In this document: positions 11,526 through 22,582 of the stretch, piece by piece | Layout of the letters: every line of letters begins with the position of its first letter | Numbering within the stretch: position 1 is the first letter of the stretch | Assembly (NCBI RefSeq): GCF_035222485.1 | Contig: NC_085922.1 | Location: forward strand, 1,813,001-1,877,000 | DNA: 64,000 nt | Direction: 5' to 3' | Origin: Podospora pseudoanserina | Taxonomy: Eukaryota; Ascomycota; Sordariomycetes; Sordariales; Podosporaceae | Program-made: the position numbers and the translations under genes | Notes under the pieces: generated by a model | Databases searched by the model: none | Seen by the model: only the letters and a program-made list of their open reading frames with translations | What the model was told of the DNA's origin: nothing

Positions 11526-13618
11526 CTCCGGAGCAGCCGATTACCCACGGCGTGGATATCGACGTTTTGTCCCTCCGCGTTATCGCATGCGAGGTAAGAA
11601 AGAGGTCCGGTGGCGGGCAGTCACCTAACCTAACGCGGACAGCGGTAGTGGTGGTGGTGCGCGCGCGTGCCGACTAGACGGTGCGATCGCCTGGGCGTCG
11701 AGGCCCGTCGTTATCGGGGTCGGGGATGTTGTGCGGGCGATTGCGACGGGCTAGATAGCAATAGGATGATGTTATGTAGGAGTGTGTGATATGGGCGGAA
11801 CCTGTCGCGAGTGGTGCGACGCCCCCAAAAAAGCAATGACCAAAAGATCAGCGGCACCAAGAAGATGCTGGGCGGCCGCGGAAAATAAAAATTACAGCGA
11901 CAGAACGTTGGGCAGGCGTTTGGGCGTTCAACGGGCGACGTCGACTCTTTTGCTGCTGGCTGCTGCGGCGGCGGCGACGACGTGTCGTGGACAGAGGTGG
12001 TGAATTGTGGAGTTCCAGGTTTGGTTGCAGGACGGGGGTTTGGGAGTGGTGGGAGCGAGTCTCTTCTCTTCCGTGAAAGAGTTGCCCGATTGAAAATTGA
12101 TTAGTACCGGCAGCACGTCAAATCTCTCCGCCGTCGCAAGACCAAGACCCTGTTCCCAGTGCCGCCAGCAATTCGTTACAAGTATAATATTAAAACGTAG
12201 GAAGAATGAGTGATTTGTTCACAGAAATCATGACAGAAGGGCAAGAGGGCAGAGGGCAGACGCAGACGCAGAGGCAGAGGCAGAGAGGGACACCTGAAAA
12301 GGAGTGGGAACCGGAAACTCTCAGGGGAGCCGAAGTGTTGCAGACAGAGGTGCAGACGGTGAGGCGTTGGAGGGTCGCAGAGGGAGAGAGATCCTGGGCA
12401 CCGATCAGGACCAAGCTGCAAGAGCCAGAGCGTTCGAATGCTGAGACCCAGCTGGGGGATTCGGCCAGCCTTTTAGAGCGGGAGCCTGTTCCCGATACAG
12501 CAAAATCGCACACTCTGATTGGTCACCGGACAGCAAGATGTGCGCTTATCGGGGCTGGCTTGGGCCATTTCTGTCAAGGGCCATAGTTAATCCGTTCCGT
12601 TGTGGCGGTTAGATGCAATTCGGATGTAACCTAACCTGCGAGGAGCGCAACCTCGTTTGGCCCAAGGTCACGGCTCACGCATGACCAGAAAATGCCAAAG
12701 TAAAAAATCATCGTGTCTCAGGTGTCCCCTCTAGGAAGCATCAAGGTGTTGTTTTTGTAGCCATCACCATATTTGGGGATGCTCTCTTTCAGCCACAGAT
12801 TATGCCGCTTCGCGATTCAGCATGCAGCTATTTTTGGGGCGCGATTGCAGGCAAGCATCTCTATCACGTGACTCGGTACACGGAAGCAAAAATGCGGCCC
12901 CACCCTCTCCCTGAGGCTGCCCCACTGCTCCACCCAAAAATTTCCTTATCGCTATCTGAACATTGGGTATTTCTTCAACTTCCGCAGCAGCTTTGACTCT
13001 CAATTCTCTTCTTCCACCAACCAACTCCCCAACCAGCACACTTCCAGCCCTGGCTCTGTTCTCCTGGCAAGCCGCGAGAGCGACCCTCGACTCGTCGACT
13101 GCACTCGCAACGCAATCAGCAGTTGATTCTGCTTCTTGCCGCGCGTTTCCTGCGGTGTTTATGAGTGCCAACGGGTCGAGTCGAGGCTGGAAAGGCTGGC
13201 TGGGTTGTTCGACACTATCAGGTAAGCTATTCTCGTCTTCATTCTTCCCTCTCTCTCTTTATCGACTGCTGCTTCTCGCTGTCAAATGATGACAACTTTT
13301 GAATTGTCTTCTTTTCCCAACTGAATCGACCATGAAGAAAACTAGTCTGTTTCGGGCTTTCTCCTACGGGGGAGGGCTTGTTGCTTGCCAGTAAATTTGT
13401 CTGACACATACAGCTTGAAGCACATCGATTTTGCAGAGTTTTGTTTTTGACTTTGGAGCTTGAGCACTGACCCTTCAAGCAGATTTTTCAGAGCACAATT
13501 TCTGCTTTCTTCGACTTTGCAACTAACTACGCAGCGACTCTGCACAACAAAATCACCACAAAAGGTCAGTTTACTCCCTCTGCTCGCAGCACTTGACACA
13601 CCACACCCCGATTCTACC
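11526..13618. other. Long upstream region of the PtaB gene; no gene recognised
   Basis: About 2.1 kb. Several short open frames exist (for example 12206-12586 with repeated CAGACGCAG-type units), but none resembles a known protein or has convincing splice structure. Developmental regulators in this class often have long leaders, so part of this may be 5' UTR; that is inference. Confidence 0.4.
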
Positions 13619-13956
13619 ATGATTCAAACTTTCCCACATTCGCAGTTTCCACTTGAGTCCCACCTAGAAGCCTATTTCGGGACAGATGAGGGAGCAATAC
13701 TTCCTTGGATGTATGATTTTACAGAATCAAACACAGTTATCGCTCTGAGCCTTGTTTGTCAGAAACCAGTTGCTAACATTCTGTTCTGGTTTTCAGGTTA
13801 CCTGCTAGCGTCGCCAATGTTTTTGATAGCTTCAATACAAGATTATTCATGCAACTTTTGTGTCTTTTCATGTTGCGTTGCCGTGGTGACTATGCCTTGT
13901 GTGATGGATGTTTTCGATTTTCAGCCTCGTGCGCGCATCGTAGTCGGTGTGTCTAA
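13619..13956 (+). CDS. Possible small two-exon gene of unknown function
   Basis: I do not recognise this protein. An ATG at 13619 (MIQTFPHSQFPLESHLEAYF) runs to a GTATGA donor at 13711. The intron 13711-13796 has a consensus branch site (TTGCTAACAT) and a strong pyrimidine-CAG acceptor. Exon 2 (13797-13956) continues in phase and stops after a Cys-rich end (CDGCFRFSASCAHRSRCV), giving 83 residues. The support is the intron quality and the open frame across it; there is no homology evidence. Without splicing, the same frame is open from 13460 to 14128. It could be a non-coding transcript or chance. Confidence 0.3.
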
Positions 13957-14318
13957 GCAGGAGCTCTCTTATTCTAATCTAGCGGCCCAAGGCACAGTGA
14001 TGTTGCCATTTCTCGTCAAAAAGAGGAACACCAATCGGCGCCATCATTGTCGTTGTCTATTAGAAATGCCCAAGGTACCCAAAGGTAGTTTACTCAAGGT
14101 GAAGACTTGGAGCTGTCAAGGGCGTTGATGCCTTTCACATGATACTATCTACTGCTTCAGTTCCAAAACAACTTCGCTGACCAGTTCCAGCCAAGAGGAC
14201 TTTTGAGATAGCCTAGGGTGTTAAGAGTGAGTAGGAATGTGACATGTAGGCAAGTGACATCGGGATCAGCGTACGTGGTGAAGGCGCAGGATCCGTCGAT
14301 CTGGGATCATGGCTATCC

Positions 14319-15573
14319 TCACTTGCACGCCAGCTTCTTATCCGGCCTGGGTGCCGTCATCGATGTTCTAACTTCCCCAAACCTGAGACTCTTGTCAAAC
14401 TCCCGCCCTTTCTTCATCATCTCCAAAATCTTGAAACTGATCTCACCCCCCTGCTTCGTGCACTCCTCAACGTTCTTGACCGCCCTCCTATACATCGGGC
14501 AGGAGTTGTTCCTCCCCAACCAGCGAGCAGCACAAGACCTGTGAAACCAATGCCCACAACCAGGCAACGAGACAGGCTGCTTCAACTTATCCGTCTTGTC
14601 CTTCATCGATCCGTCCAGACAAGCGTTGTCGTTGTCGTCGTCAATCGTCTCCTGGCAGATGACACAGTCGATGGTGGTGACCCCGGTAGCTATTGTTCCC
14701 CCAAAAGTCGGCTTCCAGATCCCGGTTCTGGTAACGACACTCCTTCACTCACCGGGGAAAGCTCCGCGAGACAGTCGGCGGACGAGAAATTATTTCCGAG
14801 TTGGCAGGGTGCATGAGGAAGCCACTCGCGGCTTCAAACTCGGCGACGTCCAACCATTCCCCCATGAAATCAACAAGATCCATCAACCATGCAGTCATCA
14901 ACCTCCTCTCCATCAACACACACCACTCGCTCCCATCCCTCTTCCATTGCACCCTCCCAAAGCCCCACAGCAATGACGGCTCCAGGTCCGGCCCAGCCGG
15001 TGATAACCTCAAATCCTGCTGATATTCCCATCCCAGTAACACAGTGACTCTGCAAAGGTCTGGCACGCCATTTCGATAAGAGGCTCGTCGGTGACTGACA
15101 AGACCCAGTTTCCAGTCGTTCGAGCCGTCTCAATACTTCGCTGAACCCAACGTCAATGCAGCAAATCTTTCCCCTGCGGAAATGTCCAAATCGAACTCCT
15201 CTCCACTCTTGATAGCGGCATCTTTGACGACCTCCATGCACAACGCAACTGTCGTCGCCATCAGAGCAATTAGTACACGGTCGATGGCGTAATCCATCGA
15301 GTCGATCGATTCAAGATTTTGATACTCAGTGCCTGCGTAGTAATCTTGCAACATGTCACGGGAAATAAACCTATCCACCAGTTGCTTGGTTAGTCCGGAT
15401 AAATGGAGCATAGCGTCGCTGTAGCTGTGCTCGCTCCCTGGTTCTCGGTCGGCGATGGTGTCGATGGCGGCGTTGGAGATTTGTCGTATGTGATCTCGAA
15501 ATTGTCCGATCCGGTCACTGCCGCTTGGCAGTAAGGAATGGACGTCATTGGGAGTGAGGTAATGGGGCCTCAT
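14319..15573 (-). pseudogene. Degenerate RING-finger gene with a helical N-terminal region
   Basis: The N-terminal frame (15573-15130, MRPHYLTPNDVHSLLPSG) is predicted mostly helical and unrecognised. The same frame continues to 14749 apart from one in-frame TGA at 15130-15132. It could also be bridged by a 42-nt GTATTG...GTCAG intron. The RING lies in a second frame: DCVICQE, then LPGCGHWFHRSCAARW, then CPMYRR near 14490-14501. The last Cys of the CPxC pair is Tyr, so one zinc ligand is missing. I found no well-formed intron that joins the two frames; a GTGAGT...CCAG join would be only 25 nt. Unlike the other family members in the window, no intron interrupts the CGHWFHRSC core. Altogether it looks like a decaying gene, possibly still partly expressed. 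Confidence 0.55.
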
Positions 15574-15968
15574 CAGGTTGTCGTTCGCCGTTTTGGAAGC
15601 GTGGATGTGTTGCTTAGTCCTGTGTGTTGAGTTCGCTGCTTTCTGACCGAGTCTTTGAAGGTGTTGATGGACGGAAGAGAATACTCAGTTGAAGATGTGT
15701 GAAAACCACAGTATATATCCGCCCAGTGAAATCCACTTAAAGAAAAACTTGTTCACTCCTTGGCTGTATCAAAGTTTGTTAGTGACAAAAACCGTAAATC
15801 TCCACGCCGCAGGACCACAACTCTACCACAGGCTTCAGCTCATGGCCACCGCGTCGTCGAAGCATACTCCCAAAGCTCGTGAACCAGCACAACATATCCT
15901 TCCTCTTATACCTCACCACAAACCTACCCCTGAGAACTCCAAATCACTTGTCACAACCTTTGACCAAA

Positions 15969-16051
15969 ACCTCCACCTCACAACCCAACTCGTAACCTGC
16001 ACCTCATAACCTTCACCTCATAACCTCCACCTCACAACCTTCACCACTCAA
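15969..16051. repeat. 14-bp minisatellite (CCTCCACCTCACAA-type units)
   Basis: About five to six imperfect 14-bp units alternating CCTCCACCTCACAA, CCTGCACCTCATAA and CCTTCACCTCATAA. The repeat lies between the two RING loci at 14-17 kb. No function can be assigned from sequence. Confidence 0.7.
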
Positions 16052-16208
16052 CCCCACTTACAACCCAACTCACACCAACACTGTCAACACATCAAAAAAA
16101 AACACGCTTCCCATTCCAACGCTACACCCCTGAACTAACCCCCTATCTCCCCCAACAACCCTCACCCCTCCTACCCCAAACCTCCCCCAAAACCTCCCCA
16201 TCCTCCCC

Positions 16209-16770
16209 TTACAAACCTCCACCGCCTCCCTCCCTCCCCTCAAGCTCATCCCCCCTACAATTCGGACACGTAGCGCTCTCCTCCTTCAACCATCGTCTTA
16301 TACACCGTCCTACAATTCATCTCGTCAGCCCCCTTTCCCTTTTCCCTCCTCCCTCAACATAACTCACCACAAAACCAATGCCCACAACCCGGCAGCGTCA
16401 CCACCCCCACTTCCCTATCCCAATCCCGTAAAATAACCCCCAAACAAATATTACACCTCACCTTTTCCTCTTCATTGTTACAAACTGCCAAGTAACTCCT
16501 TATGCGGGGTGAAATAACGGGAAAGTTGGCTAGGAATTCTTCCGTGGCGACGGGGGGGTGGGGGTGGGGGTGCGACTTCGATTTCTGAGTCTGTGGAGAG
16601 GGAAGGGAGGGTGGAGAGGGACGAGGAGGACGAGGGTGAGGGTTGTTGTTGTTCTTCTTCTTCTTCTTCTTCTTCTTCTCCCGCGACAGAGGGGTTCGCT
16701 TGGTTGTTGCTGGTCGCGGTACTACCCCAGGAGGACACGAGGAGGAGGAGGAGGAGGAGTGGGAGGACAT
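16209..16770 (-). CDS. RING-finger (RING-HC) protein with disordered N-terminus
   Basis: Exon 1 is 16770-16368 and exon 2 is 16309-16209, giving 167 residues. The N-terminus is Ser/Pro/Lys-rich with a poly-Lys run and is probably disordered. The RING reads CNICLG ... LPGCGHWFCGRCIRRWLKEE ... CPNCRG, with all eight Cys/His ligands in place and a single His in the fourth position. The intron (GTGAGT...TTGTAG) falls in phase 1 directly after the fifth ligand codon. RING domains usually recruit an E2 enzyme, making this a probable E3 ubiquitin ligase. The substrate is unknown, and nothing outside the RING is recognisable. The start Met is the first in frame and could lie slightly elsewhere. Poly-Lys comes from a TTC repeat on the plus strand (about 16656-16678). 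Confidence 0.75.
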
Positions 16771-16837
16771 TTTGGCTGCTATGTGATGTGGAGTACTGAC
16801 AACCGATATAAAGAAGAGATGTTAACCCAAAAAACAT

Positions 16838-18346
16838 GCGGATGGGGAAGAGGTTGTCGTCGTTGTTGTGAAAAGTAAAAATTGTCGCTGTGAAAGAAAA
16901 CTACCCTAAAGAGAATCATTTCCGCGTCTGCGTCTCTGTTTGTCCTGCGGGAGGTGTTGGCAAGATGTGGAAAAGCCTGGAGCGAGGTTGAAGGGGGGTT
17001 TACAGATGTGGTAAAGGAGAAGACAGAAGGAAGTAAGTCATCGGTCGACGGGTGGGATCATATGGCAGGTGCCTGTCATGGGCAGCTGCTTCTCTTGGAG
17101 AGTCACATCTTGGGTTATGTCTTGTTGAGATTGGAGAGTTCATATAGTGTATGTTTGGTATGAACTAGAAAGTGAAAAACTGAGAGTTGATGAGCATGCT
17201 GTGAACAAGAACACAGGTGAAATATCAAGGTCTTGACAAATAGTCAACCCTTTTGCACTCTATTGGACCCTTGACTATAATCCAAGGCATATGAGCTGTG
17301 CTTACAAGCTTCTTCATTGTCCTGAAAGATGTGTTGACAATCTTCAGAGGCAGATCAACCGTCTTCAAAGGCATTTCCCATCCTGGATCAGTGTTGCTGG
17401 CCGGCCGGGCTGAACTGGGCAGACACATCTTGAGAGGTAAAATTCACACGAGTACAGAGTTGCTCTAGTGCAGCCAATGTGTATCGCCCAAAAAGAAGAA
17501 AGCTATCACGAGTTTCGCAATATTATAGTGAACCATGTCCATCTCTCTCCAAGCGTCGTCTCTTCCCAGCAAGCCACCACTTACACCCTCCTCACTGTCC
17601 AATCACCATCCAGCCCCCTGGACCCATCAGGATGGCGCTGGTCCACATCCTGCCAAGTGCCAGATGTGGATCTGGGTCAGAACCTCAAGGCTACTTCCAC
17701 GAGGCTTGAAGTTTCCAGTCGGCATCAATTTGGAATGAGCAAGTGCCAGAGAAAAGTCTTCTCGAACAAGGTTTGGACACCAAGATACACAAAAGGTAAT
17801 GGTAACTGCGAGACAAAATCAGGTTCGTTGGATTGAGCTATAGCGCGAGTCCGAGATTCACCACCAGATAGGTGCTCGCGAGGCTATCTCCAGCCCTGTT
17901 GTCAAGTGTAACACGGCTCAGGCCACACCGCCTAGTTGAAGCAATGAGGAACAAGAGGATAGGTACAGGGCAACGGGCAGCGTTGAAGCATCGATGGCGA
18001 AGGCAGAAATTCCCAGAAAATATGCTGTCTAACAAAGACTCAAATGCAGGCAAGACGAGGCTACATCGCTGAAGCCGTCATCTCTGCCGTCTGCGTTCCC
18101 CTCTTCACCAAATACCCCATGCCTCGATAACATAACGATAGTTCTCCAGTTTCCCAATGTGTGTGTGCGAGATAATCCCAGAACCAACGAACCGAACAGA
18201 CAAAAATGCAACGCAAGAGACAAAAACCAGAGCTCTTCCCAACGTCCCCTCTCCCTCTCAACTGGTAGAAAGTGAAAGGGCCCATCATACCCGAAGTCCA
18301 GTGCCGGCAACGCCCATTAAAAACGTCTAGAGGAAAGAAAGTCGAT
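16838..18346. other. Intergenic region between RING gene and ATG8; no gene recognised
   Basis: About 1.5 kb with only short frames (up to 122 codons at 17468-17836), none with recognisable domains or a convincing intron. The part nearest 18346 is the ATG8 3' flank. Confidence 0.45.
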
Positions 18347-18929
18347 TTAGGCAGTCTCGAAACCACCGAAGGTGTTCTCGCCCGAGTATGTGATGTAAAG
18401 GAATCTGTGGCATCATCTGTTAGTGCATGGCTTCTTGATGAACAAAGCAAACAGAGCTGCACATACCCGTCCTCATCCTTGTGCTCTTCATAGATGCTGC
18501 TCATGAGAGCAGCGGTTGGAGGCAGGACCTCATCAACGAAGATGAAGATGGCCTTCTCTGGGGAGAGTTTAATCCGTTTGCGAATAACGTAGACGAACTG
18601 GCCCACGGTGAGATCGGCCGGAACGAGGTACTTCTTCTTGTCGATGGTAGCGATGTCGCTCTTTTCAACCTTCTCACAAATAACCTAATAGAGACACACG
18701 GATGATTAGAAATGGGCTTGTTGAGATGGGTGGAGGTGAGTGAAATGGCGGTGCGACCGGTCTCGCTTCTAGGCAGCCAACGGCTCAAGACCGATGATGT
18801 CGATGATGGCTTCACCGCCAAAGAGGTTGGAGTACTTACGGGAATGCGGTCAGCATATTTTTGACGAATGCGCTCGGCCTCGGCCTTGCGCTTCTCAAAG
18901 GGATGCTCGTCCTTAAACTTGGATCTCAT
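18347..18929 (-). CDS. ATG8: Autophagy ubiquitin-like protein Atg8
   Basis: Exons are 18929-18840, 18684-18467 and 18404-18347, giving 121 residues, exactly the usual length. The sequence begins [20 protein letters not shown] and ends [11 protein letters not shown]. Introns use GTAAGT and GTATGT donors, and all joins are in phase ([22 protein letters not shown]). Atg8 is cleaved by Atg4 after the conserved Gly116, conjugated to phosphatidylethanolamine, and drives autophagosome membrane growth and cargo binding. The short tail after that glycine matches other filamentous fungi rather than yeast, which has a single Arg. The gene is divergent from HEM13, with about 1.1 kb between the starts. 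The identification is certain. Confidence 0.98.
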
Positions 18930-20032
18930 TTTGGCGGGTTGGTTGTTGCTGGCTGTCGGTGTTGGCTGGGTGCTGTGGCTGGGTTGCTAGCAAGTGCTGT
19001 GTAGGTGTTGGATGCGGCGTCTGGGTATGTCTGCAAGGTAAGAGGTCAACAGCTGGATACCTGTCTGGAGAGGAAGGTGAAGGGTGGAAGAAATACCTCT
19101 CCTGGGTGATGGAAATGATGGTTGTCGGAGGAAGAAAGGTCGAGTTGAGTTGAGTTGGAGAAAGGTGGTGGCCTTGTTAAGCTGGGGGGGCTTGCGTTGC
19201 ACGGGTGCTGGCTGCTGGCTGCTGGCGGGCTGTCTGGCGGACGGAGAGGCGGGGTGCCCAGATGACTAACTAGAGTTAAGCTCCCAGAGCAGTTTAGCGC
19301 GCGCCCATCAAAGGTGAATCAGATGGGGCGCTCACATGGCGGACGACTGTCACCTGCTCTGGTACCGGTACTTATGGCTTTGTGGCTTTGCGCTTGATCC
19401 ATGACGCAGCTCGGCTTCTTATCGCTGGGAGCAGCCTTTAGGTCACCGAGCAGAAGCTAGACTCTTTTGGCTCACCAGAGCACGGTGAGGTCCCCGGTAT
19501 GAATCATCAGGGCTTCCATTTTACATTTGCAGCGAGGCAACCAAGTCCATGAACTTGTAAATACCTTATACTATCTAGATGTCCTCACGACAGAGGACGG
19601 GAAGCCGTCCATGGATCTCTATCAGGACCGGGAATGCCCCGCTTTCCTGCCTGGAGGGTGTGCCTGCAAGGGACGACCCCGCGCCGTGTTCTCAACGTCG
19701 CAGTACAAGGAACATGGGGAGGCCCTTGTCCACCCGGCTCAAAAATCCCACTTGGGGCTCCGGCAAAGGTCCCGGTTCCCAGGAACCCATTCCGCAGCTC
19801 TGGAATCAACGAAACGTTCGATTCCAAAAGCCAGATCAGCCGAGCCAGAATCGCTTCCAAAAGGGTGGTCTGCGGAGAGGATCTGTCACTCGGCACTGCC
19901 CGTAAGCCGTTAACTTGCCCGCCGAGTCTTGAAAAGTGGCCTCATGTTGGCGCCGAGCATCGTCTGATCCCAAGTACCGAATTGACCAACTCTCCGCCAA
20001 CGGGCCGGCTTGTATATAAAAGCTGCTCGAAC
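18930..20032. other. Divergent region between ATG8 and HEM13
   Basis: About 1.1 kb. The ATG8 side likely includes a 5' UTR with an intron, since GGTAAG-like and CAG signals occur, but this cannot be settled. A frame in phase with HEM13 is open from 19634 but has no protein-like character; it is treated as leader. Confidence 0.45.
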
Positions 20033-21320
20033 ATGGCCTCCCGTCGTCACGCTGCCCGTTTCTTGTCGCAGTTCAAGTTACGTCCTCAATTGGCCTCCAG
20101 GAGAAGCCTTTCAACTTTGCCCAGCTCGACATCTTCAAGCTCAACGTTTGTGCCGTGGGCCAGATACGCCGGGTTGGCAGCTTTCGGTCTGATTGCTTCG
20201 GTGCCATTAACCTACGCCATGGTATGCTCCCTTTGAAGCCGCCGCTCGCATCTCAGCAAGCTAACAGCTATCTTCCCCCTCACCCCCCCAGGCCGTCACA
20301 GAACCCCTCAGCATGGACTCCCTCAGTCTCGCCGAGCGCGACCAGCAACAAAAGAAGAACGAGGGCGTCTCCGAAACCTCCCCCATGCGCCTCCGCATGG
20401 AAAAGTTTATCAAGGAGCAACAAGAACAGATTGTAAAAGCTCTCGAAGAGGTAGACGGAACGAAATTCCGAAAAGACGAATGGCAGCGCAAGGAAGGCGG
20501 CGGCGGCATCACCTGCTGCCTCCAAGACGGCAAGGTCTTTGAGAAGGCCGGCGTCGGCGTCAGCGTTGTCTATGGCACACTCCCCAAGCCCGCCATCATG
20601 AAAATGAGCGCCAACCACAAGAACATCGCCCCCGACGGGGAAGTCCCCGAGAGCCTTGAGTTCTTCGCCGCCGGCCTCAGTCTGATCGTCCACCCCAAGA
20701 ACCCCATGGCGCCAACAGTCCACCTCAACTACAGATACTTTGAGACGGCCAAGCCGGACGGGTCATCGGGGGCGTGGTGGTTCGGCGGCGGCAGTGATTT
20801 GACACCCAGCTATCTCTTCGACGAAGACGCGATACAGTTCCACAGAGACCTCAAGGAGGTCTGCGACAAGCACAACAAGGATTACTACCCGAAATTCAAA
20901 AAGTGGTGCGACGAGTACTTTTACAACAAGCACCGCGGCGAGGCGAGAGGGATCGGCGGCATCTTCTTTGACGACTTGGATGAAACCGTGTCTGACAAGG
21001 AGAACACGTTTGCTTTTATCCAGGACTCGCTCAAGTCGTTTATCCCGACATATGTCCCTATTGTGCTGAAGCGCAAGGACATGCCCTTTACCGAGGCGGA
21101 GAAGGACTGGCAGCAGATCAGGAGAGGGAAATACGTCGAGTTCAACCTTGTACACGATCGGGGGACGTCGTTTGGGCTGAACACACCTGGCGCGAGAGTG
21201 GAGAGCATCCTTATGAGCATGCCGTTGACGGCGAGCTGGAGGTATATGCACGAGCCTGAGCCGGGGAGCAGGGAGGCGAGGCTGGTGGAAATCTTACAGA
21301 ACCCAAAGGAGTGGGTGTAG
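20033..21320 (+). CDS. HEM13: Coproporphyrinogen III oxidase, mitochondrial
   Basis: Exons are 20033-20221 and 20292-21320, 405 residues. Exon 1 encodes a mitochondrial presequence (MASRRHAARFLSQFKLRPQL) and one hydrophobic segment (WARYAGLAAFGLIASVPLTY). Exon 2 carries the enzyme: GGGITCCLQDGKVFEKAGV, MKMSANHKNI, VHLNYRYFE, WWFGGGSDLTPSYL and the signature FNLVHDRGTSFGL followed by SMPLTASWRY. The enzyme is the oxygen-dependent form that decarboxylates two propionate groups to give protoporphyrinogen IX in haem synthesis. The presequence and hydrophobic segment suggest an intermembrane-space location; yeast Hem13 lacks them and is cytosolic. The intron starts GTATGC and ends CCCCAG. The start at 20033 is chosen because it begins the presequence. 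Confidence 0.96.
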
Positions 21321-21588
21321 TTGATGAGGGTTTGAAAATCTGAAAATTGTATTTAGCGGTTTCATGTACATTAAGTATTGTAACGTCTGGGGGAATATTG
21401 TACAAAATTTGAAGAAATCGATTTCGAGTTCTGAACTTCATACGTCGACGGACATGACCAGTGCACGGGGCATCAACCTTTGACTTTCAACTCCAACCAC
21501 CAGCATCAGCACTTCACTTGGATGCACACTCTCTTTCTCAAAACGGAAAAAAATCCTCTTCATCCCTTGTTAATTTTCCACAAGAAAG

Positions 21589-22308
21589 ATGACCCTACCC
21601 ACCCCACGACACTTCCTCACCAACCTCATAAACCGCCTCCCCACCATCCCCCTGGAACCACCTCAGCCCCCATCAATCAACCGAACGCCCAACAGCAACG
21701 CCCTCTCCCGCATCCCCGTCTCCCACCGCCACCTAATCATAACCCTTCACGTCCTCTTTCCCAACCTCGTCCTCCCCTCCCTCGACCTCCTCGACCGCGG
21801 CCTGGTTCAGAAACTCGCCCTCTCTGACAAGATCAAATCCGAAGAGCCAGATCATGATCAAGCAGAAGATGTGAGAGGCGCGATATACGTGGTGTATTCC
21901 ACCACCGCCGCCCCGTCCCGCAGACGCAAATCAGTCAAGCCCGACCCCGACGATGACAGGGTGGGAAATCGAGAAAACAGCCAAAAATATGTGGTGCATT
22001 TACAGGCATGGAACTGCACCTGCGCGGCGTTTGCTTTCTCCATCGTTCAATCACTCCTGGACGAACAGCCTCCCCAAATACCACCAGAGTTACACTTGGC
22101 AGAAATCACAACAGACGACGACAAGAAAGAATGGGAGTTTGGTGGCATGTCAACTGATGGGAAGGCCCCAAACGGGGGACAAATCCCCACATGTAAACAC
22201 CTCCTCGCCTGCCTCCTGGCCGAGAGATGGGGCAATGCGCTAGGGGGGTACGTAACCTCCAAACAGGTGGGAAAGGGGGAGATGGCTGTGATTGTTGCTG
22301 ATGTTTAA
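21589..22308 (+). CDS. SWIM zinc-finger protein, Sws1/Shu2-like
   Basis: Single exon, 239 residues. The SWIM motif is clear: C143-T-C145 in WNCTCAAFAFSI and C202-K-H204 in CKHLLACLLAERW, the CxC...CxH pattern. An insert of about 56 residues between the two halves is rich in Asp/Gly. In fission yeast and animals, Sws1 (ZSWIM7) pairs with a Rad51 paralogue in the Shu complex and promotes homologous recombination; the budding yeast homologue is Shu2. Size, motif spacing and the N-terminal helical region (HLIITLHVLFPNLVLPSLDL) fit that family. Other SWIM proteins exist, so the Shu assignment is likely but not certain. It is tail-to-tail with RPN8, with 274 bp between the stop codons. Confidence 0.72.
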   Translation: MTLPTPRHFLTNLINRLPTIPLEPPQPPSINRTPNSNALSRIPVSHRHLIITLHVLFPNLVLPSLDLLDRGLVQKLALSDKIKSEEPDHDQAEDVRGAIYVVYSTTAAPSRRRKSVKPDPDDDRVGNRENSQKYVVHLQAWNCTCAAFAFSIVQSLLDEQPPQIPPELHLAEITTDDDKKEWEFGGMSTDGKAPNGGQIPTCKHLLACLLAERWGNALGGYVTSKQVGKGEMAVIVADV

Positions 22309-22582
22309 TCTTGAGTGGAGGTAGAAGCAAGAATGGAGTCGAAGAAGCTGGAGGTCTATGTGTAGAACTGGGCCTTCGTGGTCATTAGTTGTGATTCAAA
22401 GCAACACGGCTTAGAAACGAGGCATCGTTAAATATTAATAACACGCCCACTGTGTCCCCATCATCGGGCAAAATCTATGGTTCCTTCTTCGTACAATCAT
22501 TTCATTTGTATGTGGTTGCGGGCTTGTCTCTGAGTCCCAGTGCTCGCCGTCCAAGACCCCTAGGTCCACTCACTCAGAGTAT

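Noticed and set aside
20013-20020. TATATAAA box before HEM13
   Set aside because: It lies only 13 bp before the ATG that starts a clear mitochondrial presequence, so a start 30 bp downstream would remove that ATG. Not listed as a promoter.
19634-20032. Extension of HEM13 upstream in the same frame
   Set aside because: The added residues are not protein-like, while a mitochondrial presequence starts at the Met at 20033.
1-21320. Functional grouping of VPS39, TORC2 subunit and ATG8
   Set aside because: All touch vacuole, TOR or autophagy, but unrelated genes lie between them and such nearness is expected by chance.
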